From JANMZO01 sp031383405 (lineage in GTDB: Bacteria > Actinomycetota > Acidimicrobiia > Acidimicrobiales > JANYDT01), in the NCBI GenBank assembly GCA_031383405.1, contig JANMZO010000467.1, positions 1 through 13,112 on the forward strand: a stretch of 13,112 bases of DNA, written 5' to 3'. Shown here piece by piece: positions 6,370-13,018 of this stretch (positions are counted from its first letter, which is position 1; every line of letters starts with the position of its first letter). The position numbers were made by a program, and so were the translations under genes. The notes under the pieces are model-generated. The model was given only the letters and a program-made list of their open reading frames with translations. It was not told where the DNA came from and did no database searches.

Positions 6370-6387
6370 GCCGACTGCCCGAATTAC

Positions 6388-7155
6388 CTACGCGCTCAGT
6401 GCCGCCACAAGTTCTTCGGGGATATCGAAGTTGAAGAAGACCTCTTCCACATCGTCGAGTTCGTCGAGGGCATCGATGAGCTTCAAGATCTTGCGGGCGT
6501 CGGCTTCGTCGGTCACGGTGATGATTGTCGACGGCACCATTGGGCGGTCGGCCGAGTCGAACGCAATCGACGCTTCGCTGAGGGCGTGGCACACCGCACC
6601 GATGTCGGTCGGGCCGCAGCGCACCTCGAACGTGTCGTCGTTGTCGATGATGTCTTCAGCGCCGGCATCGACGGCGGTCAGCATGAGGTCGTCTTCGGAA
6701 ATCGTCTTCGCGCCCTGCTTCTTCGGCACGACAACAACGCCGCGTCGAGAAAACTGCCAGGCCACGGCCCCAGGTTCAGCGATGTTGCCGCCATTTTTCG
6801 AGAACGTTGAACGCACGTCGCCGCCGGACCGGTTGCGGTTGTCGGTCGACACCTGGACGAGCAGGGCGACTCCGGCCGGGGCGTACCCCTCGTACATGAT
6901 GTCTTCCATCACGATGTCGAGCTTGAGTTCCCCGGTGCCGCGCTTGATCGCGTTTTCGATCTTGTCGCTTGGCACCTGCTCGGCCTTGGCCTTGGAGATC
7001 ATCGTACGGAGCGTTGCGTTACCCGATGGGTCACCACCGCCTTCCCGTGCAGCCATCTCGACGTTGCGGACGAGCTTGGCCCACAGCTTGCCGCGAGCCT
7101 TGTCGGCTGCGCCCTTCTTGTGCTTGATCGTTGCCCATTTGGAGTGTCCGGACAT
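6388..7155 (-). CDS. yebC: YebC/PmpR family protein (TACO1-type translation or transcription factor)
   Basis: The protein has 255 residues, the usual length. The N-terminus MSGHSKWATIKHKKGAADKA (1-20) is the family hallmark. It is followed by the conserved EGGGDPSGNATLR, IENAIKRGTGE, IMYEGYAPAGVALLV and GGNIAEPGAVAWQF stretches, covering all three YebC domains, and the acidic C-terminal end DDVEEVFFNFD. Family members have been described as DNA-binding regulators (PmpR) and, more recently, as ribosome-associated factors that relieve stalling at proline-rich sequences. Which applies here cannot be read from the sequence. The gene follows pdxT by 12 bp, with GAGGT overlapping the pdxT stop as ribosome binding site, and is the last gene before a strong terminator. 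In many actinobacteria ruvC would come next; here five other genes intervene. Confidence 0.97.
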   Translation of the reverse strand: MSGHSKWATIKHKKGAADKARGKLWAKLVRNVEMAAREGGGDPSGNATLRTMISKAKAEQVPSDKIENAIKRGTGELKLDIVMEDIMYEGYAPAGVALLVQVSTDNRNRSGGDVRSTFSKNGGNIAEPGAVAWQFSRRGVVVVPKKQGAKTISEDDLMLTAVDAGAEDIIDNDDTFEVRCGPTDIGAVCHALSEASIAFDSADRPMVPSTIITVTDEADARKILKLIDALDELDDVEEVFFNFDIPEELVAALSA

Positions 7156-7167
7156 GGCGGTGGTACC

Positions 7168-7803
7168 TCAGCGGGTTGTTGCCTGCTCAGCCACCGGGAA
7201 GGCGGCCTGCAAAAACAATTGATGGATGGAGAGATCGGCGGTGATCTCGGGATGAAAGGATGACGCAAAAAACTGGCCGTGTTTACCACCCTGAAGGAGA
7301 ACCGGGTGACCATCGGCCGTGGCCAGGACTTTAACGCTTTCGCCGACCCGTTCCACGACCGGGGCGCGTATGAACACCGCCCGGAACGGAGCGTCGAGAC
7401 CCTCCACGATCAGGTCTTCTTCGAACGAATCGATCTGGCGGCCGTAGCCGTTGCGTCGGACCCTGATGTCGAGCACGCCGAAGCTGCGCTGATCGGGCCG
7501 GCCGTCGGCGATTTCGGCGGCGAGGAGGATCATGCCAGCACACGTGCCGAACGCCGGCATGCCCGCATCGAGGCGTTTCTTGAGCGGATCGAACAACTCA
7601 CTGGTACCGAGCAATCTCGACATCGTGGTCGACTCGCCACCCGGCATGGCAAGCGCTTCGACCTGCTCGAGGTGAGCGGGCCGACGGACTTCTGACACCT
7701 CGACGCCGAGGCGTCGAAAGGCCAGAGCGTGTTCGGCAAATGCCCCCTGGAGGGCCAGGACCCCGACGCGTCGACCGGCGAACAGCGCGGACGACTCGCT
7801 CAT
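7168..7803 (-). CDS. pdxT: PdxT, glutaminase subunit of pyridoxal 5'-phosphate synthase
   Basis: This class I amidotransferase has 211 residues from the chosen start. It hydrolyses glutamine and passes ammonia to PdxS for vitamin B6 synthesis. It has VGVLALQGAFAEH (13-25), the oxyanion-strand motif MPGGEST (53-59), the nucleophile elbow FGTCAGM with C88, and SFHPE (182-186) supplying the catalytic H184 and E186. I chose ATG 7803 because the family begins just before VGVLALQG and GAGG lies about 10 nt upstream. The frame stays open to 7914, and ATG 7863 would add 20 residues with no family resemblance. With the chosen start, the gap to pdxS is 129 bp, longer than usual for this pair, so the longer form cannot be excluded. 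Confidence 0.94.
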   Translation of the reverse strand: MSESSALFAGRRVGVLALQGAFAEHALAFRRLGVEVSEVRRPAHLEQVEALAMPGGESTTMSRLLGTSELFDPLKKRLDAGMPAFGTCAGMILLAAEIADGRPDQRSFGVLDIRVRRNGYGRQIDSFEEDLIVEGLDAPFRAVFIRAPVVERVGESVKVLATADGHPVLLQGGKHGQFFASSFHPEITADLSIHQLFLQAAFPVAEQATTR

Positions 7804-7932
7804 GGCCAGATCCGCCTCATGTGGGCGCAGCCAGCCACCGGGGGCGAGGTCAGTTGCTTTCATGTCGAGATCACGATGCCCTTGGGGATGCTTTTCGCGC
7901 CGCAGACGCAACAACCATCCCCAAAGCGGGAA

Positions 7933-8862
7933 TCACCAGCCGCGCTCGGCGTATTTCACGTCGAGTTTGCCCATTTCAAGGCCCGGCATCAATGCGCCCA
8001 GGCCCCGGCTGACCTTCGCCAGGATCGACGGGTCCTTGTAATGCGTGGCCGCTTCGACGATGGCCTTTGCGACCGACGAGGGGTCGGACGACTCGAAGAT
8101 GCCCGATCCGACAAACACCGCTTCGGCACCTAGTTGCATGCAAAGTGCAGCGTCGGCCGGAGTAGCCACCCCACCGGCGGAGAATAGGGGAACGGGGAGC
8201 TTGCCGGTCTCGGCGATTTCGGCGACAAGTTCGTAGGGAGCCTGGAGATCCTTCGCCCAGCCGAACAGTTCGGCGGAGTCGGCCTGGGTGATCTTTCGGA
8301 TGTCACCGAGAATCGAGCGCAGATGGCGGACCGCTTCCACGATGTTGCCGGTGCCTGCCTCGCCCTTCGACCGGATCATGCAGGCACCTTCGGAGATGCG
8401 GCGAAGGGCCTCGCCGAGGTTGGTGGCGCCGCATACGAACGGGACGCTGAAGGCCCACTTGTCGACATGATGCGCTTCGTCGGCGGGGGTGAGAACTTCG
8501 GACTCATCGATGAAGTCGACGCCAAGGGCCTCAAGAATCTGGGCCTCGACGAAGTGACCGATCCGGATTTTTGCCATGACCGGGATGCTGACTCCATCGC
8601 TTATGCCATGTCGGATCGCACCCTGGATTTCCTCGATCATCAGCGGATCGCTCATGCGGGCGACACCGCCGTCCCGGCGAATTCGACTCGGGATCCGCTC
8701 AAGAGCCATAACAGCGGTAGCACCGGCGTCTTCCGCGATTTTTGCCTGCTCGACGTTCATTACGTCCATGATCACGCCGCCTTTGAGCATTTCGGCGAGG
8801 CCCCGCTTTACCCGGGCGGTACCGACGGATCGCGTGTTGGACGAATTCTGCGAAGAGGTCAT
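7933..8862 (-). CDS. pdxS: PdxS, pyridoxal 5'-phosphate synthase lyase subunit
   Basis: The protein has 309 residues. It makes PLP from ribose 5-phosphate, glyceraldehyde 3-phosphate and ammonia as a dodecamer coated with PdxT. Recognisable blocks are TARVKRGLAEMLKGGVIMDV (15-34, with D33), VMALERIPSRIR, IPVMAKIRIGHFVEAQ with the Schiff-base lysine K98, DESEVLTPAD, FVCGATNLGEALRRI, MIRSKGEAGTG with the second lysine K166, and GGVATPADAALCMQLGA. Compared with the remembered M. tuberculosis sequence, there are eight extra residues (IRHGISDG, 83-90) just before the K98 strand. The start at 8862 was chosen over the longer open frame to 8982 because of the family N-terminus and a TACACT box 7 nt upstream. 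It is the first gene of pdxS-pdxT-yebC. Confidence 0.97.
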   Translation of the reverse strand: MTSSQNSSNTRSVGTARVKRGLAEMLKGGVIMDVMNVEQAKIAEDAGATAVMALERIPSRIRRDGGVARMSDPLMIEEIQGAIRHGISDGVSIPVMAKIRIGHFVEAQILEALGVDFIDESEVLTPADEAHHVDKWAFSVPFVCGATNLGEALRRISEGACMIRSKGEAGTGNIVEAVRHLRSILGDIRKITQADSAELFGWAKDLQAPYELVAEIAETGKLPVPLFSAGGVATPADAALCMQLGAEAVFVGSGIFESSDPSSVAKAIVEAATHYKDPSILAKVSRGLGALMPGLEMGKLDVKYAERGW

Positions 8863-8869
8863 GCGTAAC

Positions 8870-8875
8870 AGTGTA
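8870..8875 (-). promoter_or_regulatory. Putative leaderless -10 box (TACACT) for the pdxS-pdxT-yebC operon
   Basis: TACACT on the minus strand fits TANNNT and ends 7 nt before the pdxS ATG, with no Shine-Dalgarno sequence between. This supports both the start choice and leaderless transcription. A good -35 element is not evident. Confidence 0.5.
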
Positions 8876-8940
8876 TTCCCGCTCGGACCGGCACCCGTAG
8901 TTCGTTTTCGGGTGACGTTCGACCGGGCCTGGTTTCCATC

Positions 8941-8985
8941 GGTTTGCACACAACACGACAAATGCTGTCGGTTCGTGTTCAAACC
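8941..8985. repeat. Compound inverted repeat upstream of pdxS
   Basis: GGTTTG (8941-8946) pairs with CAAACC (8980-8985), and AACACGA (8952-8958) with TCGTGTT (8973-8979), leaving a 5-nt bulge on one side. An alternative inner stem CGACA (8956-8960)/TGTCG (8966-8970) competes with it. It lies about 80-120 bp upstream of the pdxS start. It could be an operator or the remains of a hairpin. Confidence 0.4.
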
Positions 8986-9032
8986 GGACGTGCAATGGCA
9001 GTTGTCGCTCGTTCTGGGGGAACCTGGGCGGC

Positions 9033-9141
9033 ATGTGGCAACCCGAGATCGACGAACTGCACCGACGCGAACCTAGCCGCCCCGCTTCGGCAACCCGGCG
9101 GCCACCAGACCGGCCTTCGCCCTGACGGGCGGCCGTCGCTG
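9033..9141 (+). pseudogene. Possible frameshifted relic of an acyl-CoA carboxylase carboxyltransferase N-terminus
   Basis: ATG 9033 opens a 30-codon frame starting MWQPEIDELHRRE, which stops at 9123-9125. The opening strongly recalls carboxyltransferase (propionyl/methylmalonyl-CoA carboxylase beta) N-termini of the form W-PEIDEL-RR. After HRRE, a shift of one base gives LAAPLRQPGGHQTG and then GRPSL, roughly matching the LA..LGGP...GR(L/P)T pattern that follows in those proteins. No body of the protein remains downstream. It may be a decayed fragment, a short unrelated peptide, or chance. The similarity is by memory, without an alignment. Confidence 0.3.
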
Positions 9142-9153
9142 TCCCCAACCGAG

Positions 9154-9196
9154 GTTTGGATACAAACAACCGCTCAGCGGACACGAACATCCAAAC
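9154..9196. repeat. 8-bp inverted repeat before the CoA-transferase gene
   Basis: GTTTGGAT (9154-9161) and ATCCAAAC (9189-9196) are perfect reverse complements, 27 nt apart, 58-100 bp upstream of the CoA-transferase ATG. The spacing suits a two-site operator, but there is no independent support. Confidence 0.35.
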
Positions 9197-9253
9197 GTCG
9201 CGAGCGACCCCCTGGGATTGGTGCCCTGACGGGATCAGGACGAGACTTCGGCC

Positions 9254-10465
9254 ATGACCGCACCGCTCGACAACGTACGTGTGCTTGATATGACCAACTT
9301 CATGGCCGGTCCGAGCGCCGCTGCGATCCTGGCTGATCTCGGGGCCGACGTCGTGAAGGTTGAACCGCTGCGCGGCGACACCGTTCGCAACGGTTCACGC
9401 CAGCCACGAAAGGCACCCGGGGTCGTGCAGGTCGATGCACCGTTCCAGGCCGACAACCGGGGCAAGCGGTCGATCGCCGTGGCCGTCGACCGTCCGGAGG
9501 GGGCCGCGGTGGTCCGTCGGCTGGCCGCCAACGTCGAGGTGTTTCTCAGCAACCTGCTTCCCCACCGACAGGAACGCTTCGGCCTTGACCCGGCATCGCT
9601 GTTTGCACGTCACCCGGGGCTCGTTCATGCAACGTTCTCGGGCTACGGGCTCACCGGACCCGATGCGAACCGACCGGGCTTCGACGTGACCACCTTCTTC
9701 GCCCGCGGCTCCCTGACCGACTCGATGGGTGAACCCGGGATGCCTCCGCCGTGGCCCCGGCCGGCTCAGGGTGACCACACATCGTCGTTGGCCCTTGTCG
9801 CCGGCATCCTGGCTGCATTGCGCCTCGCGGAGCGGACCGGCGAAGGGCAGGTTCTCGACTGCAACCTCCTCGCCACCGCTGCGTGGACGCAGACGACCGA
9901 CCTTTCGGTTGCCCTGGTCGACGGCCATCAACCGGGCAAACGGGACCGTCGGCATCAGGTGGGTGCTCTCTCAAACCGCTTCCTCTGCAAAGACCACCGT
10001 TGGATCATGGTCAACATGACCGAAGGCCGCTATTGGCCGTTGTTCTGCCAGGCGATCGGGCGACCGGAGTGGAGCACCGACGAACGCTTCTTCACGATCA
10101 AGGCGCGCTTCGACAACATGACGGAGCTGACCGACCTGATGGACGAGGTCTTCACCACCCGCACCATGGCGGAGTGGGGATCCGTGTTCGACGCTGGAAG
10201 TTTGATCTGGGGACCGGTCGCAACGCTCGTCGAACTGGCCGAGGACCCGCAGGCCGAAGCAATTGGTATGTACCCGTACATTGATCATCCCGCGGGCCGC
10301 TTCCGCACGATCGCGGCACCGATGTTCATCCGAGATGCCGACGTGGGCCCCCGCGGCAGAGCGCCAGAACTTGGTGAGCACACCAGAGAGGTACTGCTCA
10401 CCGCCGGCTACACCGGCGAGGAAGTGACTGCGCTGCATGCCGGCGGTGTGATCGGCATCGCCTGA
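9254..10465 (+). CDS. Family III CoA-transferase (CaiB/BaiF/formyl-CoA transferase type)
   Basis: The protein has 403 residues, typical of this family, which moves CoA from one acyl-CoA to a free acid through an aspartyl intermediate. It begins LDNVRVLDMTNFMAGPSAA (5-23) and has ILADLGADVVKVEPLRGDTVR (25-45), the CoA-binding N-terminal block. FSGYGLTGP (128-136) and GDHTSSLALVAGILAAL (173-189) follow. D174 in GDHTSS is at the expected place of the catalytic Asp (Asp169 in formyl-CoA transferase). The small domain is recognisable in VNMTEGRYWPLFCQAIGRPE, and the C-terminal APELGEHTREVLLTAGYT is characteristic. The acid and CoA donor are unknown. The ATG has only a weak AGGA about 13 nt upstream. 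It is a single gene on the plus strand, with hairpins directly after its stop. Confidence 0.95.
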   Translation: MTAPLDNVRVLDMTNFMAGPSAAAILADLGADVVKVEPLRGDTVRNGSRQPRKAPGVVQVDAPFQADNRGKRSIAVAVDRPEGAAVVRRLAANVEVFLSNLLPHRQERFGLDPASLFARHPGLVHATFSGYGLTGPDANRPGFDVTTFFARGSLTDSMGEPGMPPPWPRPAQGDHTSSLALVAGILAALRLAERTGEGQVLDCNLLATAAWTQTTDLSVALVDGHQPGKRDRRHQVGALSNRFLCKDHRWIMVNMTEGRYWPLFCQAIGRPEWSTDERFFTIKARFDNMTELTDLMDEVFTTRTMAEWGSVFDAGSLIWGPVATLVELAEDPQAEAIGMYPYIDHPAGRFRTIAAPMFIRDADVGPRGRAPELGEHTREVLLTAGYTGEEVTALHAGGVIGIA

Positions 10466-10469
10466 CCAA

Positions 10470-10506
10470 GCCGCGCTCGCCGGCGGCGCGGCACCTGAGG
10501 GTGCCG
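10470..10506 (+). terminator. Hairpin pair after the CoA-transferase, possible terminator
   Basis: GCCGCGC (10470-10476) pairs with GCGCGGC (10486-10492). Overlapping it, CGGCACC (10489-10495) pairs with GGTGCCG (10500-10506) around a TGAG loop. They start 5 bp after the stop codon. No T tract follows, so if this ends transcription it is not a textbook intrinsic terminator. Confidence 0.35.
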
Positions 10507-10539
10507 GACGGCATCGGCCGGCTGGAGCGTCTCACCCTT

Positions 10540-10643
10540 TCGCGGCGCCATGTCCCGACGCCATGGCCCGGCGTCATATTCCGGCGCCATGGCCCGGCGT
10601 CATATCCCGGCGCCATATCCCGGCGCCATATCCCGGCGCCGAA
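10540..10643. repeat. 13-bp tandem repeat array, about eight units
   Basis: Eight consecutive 13-bp units start at 10540, 10553, 10566, 10579, 10592, 10605, 10618 and 10631. The consensus is TCCCGGCGCCATA, with G/T at position 1, C/T at position 9 or 2 and A/G at the last position. Units 3 and 5 are identical, as are 6 and 7; the last is incomplete at its right end. The palindrome GGCGCC sits at the centre of most units. Since 13 is not a multiple of 3, coding is unlikely. Confidence 0.9.
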
Positions 10644-10792
10644 CCGGATCGGCCCCTCGCTCCCCTGGACGAGGCGTTTCACCACCAGCTCAGGCGATCG
10701 GGCTCGGCGCGCGCCCGTCCCCGAGCGGCGCCAAATCCGTAGACCATGGTTTAGCGCGTCGCGTGATCGCGTTTGGCGTGCAAGGCTCAGGC

Positions 10793-12850
10793 ATGGCTGA
10801 AACACAACCCCTGTTGCGCGAATGGGACGGGCCACTTGCGCTCCCCGATTTCTCGTTGATCGACCCGACCCATTTCGTTGCTGCGTTCGAAACGGCGATG
10901 ATCGAGAGCCTTGCCGAGATCGACACGATCGCTGACAACACGGAACCGCCGACGTTTGAGAACACGGTCCTGGCCTTCGACCGGTCGGGCACCAAACTCA
11001 CGCAGGTGAGTCGGATGTTTCACAACCTTTGCGCCGCCGAAACCAGCCCGGCGCTACAGACCGCCGAGCGAGACCTCGCTCCAAAGTTGGCGGCCCACGG
11101 GTCGAAGATCTCGCTCCACGAGGGCATCTTCGCCCGACTCGATGCGTTGCATGGAACGAAAGACGAACTCGACGTCACGGATGCAGAACTGCGACTGCTC
11201 GACCGGTTCATGCTCGACTTCGTCCGTGGCGGGGCGCGTCTGACCGGCCGTAACCGTAAGCGCGCAGCTGAAATCGCAGAAGCGCTTGCCAGCCTGCACA
11301 CGCGGTTCTCCCAAAACCTGCTCTCCGACGAGTCCACGTGGCGCTTGGAACTTTCGTCGGAAGACGACCTTGCCGGTCTCCCAGACTGGCTCCGCGCGGC
11401 CGCACGTGGCGCGGCAACCGCTGCGGGTCTGCCCGAAGGCTCGTACGCGATCACGCTTTCGCGTTCGCTGGTGAGTCCCTTCCTCACGTTTTCGACGCGA
11501 CGAGACCTTCGCGAGATCGCGTGGAACGCGTGGATCAAACGCGGGGAGAACGGGAACGACACCGACAACCGCCCGGTGATCACACAGATTCTCGCGCTAC
11601 GCCTCGAACTCGCCCGGTTGCACGGCTTCGCAAGCTTCACCGACTTCCAACTGGACGACACCATGGCGAAAAGCGCGTCGGCCGTCGAAACACTTCTGCA
11701 ACGTGTGTGGGCACCGGCCCGGTCGTCGGCGATCGCCGAATACGAGGAACTCAACGGGATGGCCCGTGACGCCGGCCAACCTGACGTCGAAGGCGCAGAC
11801 TGGCGTTTCTACGCCGAGGAGATCAGGAAAACGAAGTACGACCTGAACGATGACGAAGTGAAGCCGTATTTTTCACTCGACTCGGTTCTCGCCGCCGCCT
11901 TCGACTGTGCGAATCGACTGTTCGGCATTTCGTTCGTCGAACGGCCCGACATCACGACCTATCACTCCGATGTGCGCACCTTCGAGGTGCGCGACCATAA
12001 CGACGAACGGTACGGAGTGTTTCTATCCGACAACTTTGCCCGCCCGACCAAGAAGAGCGGTGCGTGGATGAGCAGCTACCGACTCCGAGACAACACCCTC
12101 ACCGGCGATACGCGACTTCCGATTGTCGCCAACCACAACAACTTCGCCAAGGCTCCTGCCGGCTCCCCGACGCTATTGAGCCTCGACGACTCCCGCACGC
12201 TATTCCACGAGTTCGGCCATGGCCTCCACGGCCTGCTCTCGGATGTACCGTTCGCCCGACTCGCCGGCACGGCCGTGCTCCGGGACTTTGTCGAACTGCC
12301 TTCACAGTTGTTTGAGCACTGGTTGCTTGAACCCGAGGTCCTGCGTCGACACGCGAAGCATGTGGAAACCGGGGAGCCGATCCCCGACGATCTCATTGAG
12401 CGAATCCAAAAGAGTGCACACTTCAATCAAGGATTCGAGACGGTGGAATACACGGCGTGCGCGCTCGTCGATATGGCGCTGCACCAGAAGACCGACCTCG
12501 AGTCGCTCGATCTCGATGAGTTCGAACGCTCCAGCCTCGCCGACCTCGCCATGCCGCATGCCATGGTCCTACGGCATCGCCTCACCCAGTTCAGCCATCT
12601 GTTCTCAAGCAGCCACTACGCGTCGAGCTACTACGTGTACATGTGGGCGGAGGTGCTCGACGCCGACGCGCACGACGCGTTCACCGAAGCTGGCGACCCC
12701 TTCGACCCCGACACCGCCGATCGTCTGCGCACATATATTTACTCATCAGGAAATACACTGGAACCGGGCTTCGCCTACCGACAGTTCCGGGGCCGAGATG
12801 CCGGCATCGAACCGCTTCTTCGCGGCCGTGGCCTTCTCCCGACGTCCTAA
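10793..12850 (+). CDS. dcp: M3 family zinc metallopeptidase, peptidyl-dipeptidase Dcp-like
   Basis: The protein has 685 residues, the length of Dcp and oligopeptidase A. Such cytoplasmic enzymes degrade small peptides; Dcp releases C-terminal dipeptides. The zinc site is HEFGH (H472, E473, H476) with E501 in RDFVELPSQLFEHW, nearly the same positions as in E. coli Dcp (470, 474, 499). The RDFVE(L/F)PSQ..EHW form points to Dcp rather than oligopeptidase A. Y609 and Y616 in SSSHYASSYYVYMW (605-618) correspond to the substrate-contacting tyrosines, but this loop is normally glycine-rich (GGGYAAGYY) and here the glycines are Ser or His. The start at 10793 is supported by AAGG 7 nt upstream and MAETQPLLREWDGP; the frame is open to 10550, but only through the tandem repeat array. 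No signal peptide is seen. It converges on htpX. Confidence 0.94.
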   Translation: MAETQPLLREWDGPLALPDFSLIDPTHFVAAFETAMIESLAEIDTIADNTEPPTFENTVLAFDRSGTKLTQVSRMFHNLCAAETSPALQTAERDLAPKLAAHGSKISLHEGIFARLDALHGTKDELDVTDAELRLLDRFMLDFVRGGARLTGRNRKRAAEIAEALASLHTRFSQNLLSDESTWRLELSSEDDLAGLPDWLRAAARGAATAAGLPEGSYAITLSRSLVSPFLTFSTRRDLREIAWNAWIKRGENGNDTDNRPVITQILALRLELARLHGFASFTDFQLDDTMAKSASAVETLLQRVWAPARSSAIAEYEELNGMARDAGQPDVEGADWRFYAEEIRKTKYDLNDDEVKPYFSLDSVLAAAFDCANRLFGISFVERPDITTYHSDVRTFEVRDHNDERYGVFLSDNFARPTKKSGAWMSSYRLRDNTLTGDTRLPIVANHNNFAKAPAGSPTLLSLDDSRTLFHEFGHGLHGLLSDVPFARLAGTAVLRDFVELPSQLFEHWLLEPEVLRRHAKHVETGEPIPDDLIERIQKSAHFNQGFETVEYTACALVDMALHQKTDLESLDLDEFERSSLADLAMPHAMVLRHRLTQFSHLFSSSHYASSYYVYMWAEVLDADAHDAFTEAGDPFDPDTADRLRTYIYSSGNTLEPGFAYRQFRGRDAGIEPLLRGRGLLPTS

Positions 12851-12863
12851 CCTCCAAACACCC

Positions 12864-12994
12864 GACGATCAGGTTTGTGTCCACACTTTGCACTGCATAC
12901 ATGTCAAAACGTGGACATAAATCTTGACGATCAGGTTTGTGTCCACACTTTGCACTGCATACATGTCAAAACGTGGACATAAATCTTGACGATC
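12864..12994. repeat. Perfect 62-bp tandem duplication with internal dyad
   Basis: Two identical 62-bp units (12864-12925, 12926-12987) are followed by the first 7 bases of a third (GACGATC, 12988-12994). Each contains an imperfect palindrome: TTTGTGTCCAC and GTGGACATAAA pair at 10 of 11 positions, TTTG/CAAA pairs further in, and the loop is CACTGCATACATGT. It fills most of the 168-bp gap between the convergent peptidase and htpX genes. It is clearly less GC-rich than its surroundings and is followed by three GACCCC units. A bidirectional terminator, a protein-binding site, or a copy of a dispersed repeat are all possible. Confidence 0.92.
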
Positions 12995-13018
12995 GCGACC
13001 CCGACCCCGACCCCGGAC

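Larger units (their letters stand above)
8863..9253. other. 391-bp divergent intergenic region between pdxS and the CoA-transferase
   Basis: This gap holds the pdxS -10 box, a folded element at 8941-8985, a possible carboxyltransferase gene relic at 9033-9141 and an 8-bp inverted repeat at 9154/9189. I see no regulator gene. The longer open frames across it have no recognisable protein features. The CoA-transferase promoter must lie toward the right end but no convincing pair of hexamers stands out. Confidence 0.6.
10466..10792. other. 327-bp intergenic region between the CoA-transferase and the M3 peptidase
   Basis: It contains two adjoining hairpins just after the CoA-transferase stop, the 13-bp tandem array at 10540-10643 and about 150 bp of leader before the peptidase. 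AAGG at 10782-10785 serves as its ribosome binding site. Frames are open through it on both strands but their translations are repeats without protein features. Confidence 0.6.

Noticed and set aside
8863..8982. 40-residue N-terminal extension of PdxS
   Set aside because: The family starts near the chosen Met, and a TACACT box lies within the extension 7 nt before ATG 8862.
8941..8985. A riboswitch controlling pdxS
   Set aside because: The folded element lies upstream of the likely leaderless promoter, so it would not be in the pdxS transcript; no known riboswitch core is recognised.
10540..10643. CRISPR array
   Set aside because: Units are 13 bp and directly adjacent with no spacers, and no cas gene is present. 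The 62-bp duplication at 12864 also lacks spacers.
10550..10792. 81-residue N-terminal extension of the M3 peptidase
   Set aside because: The extension is translated tandem repeat and low-complexity Arg/Pro/Ala sequence; ATG 10793 has AAGG upstream and a family-like N-terminus.
10398..10835. Minus-strand frame with a repeated WRR.MAPG peptide over the 13-bp array
   Set aside because: The peptide repeat simply reflects three reading phases of the 13-bp DNA unit; there is no ribosome binding site or domain.
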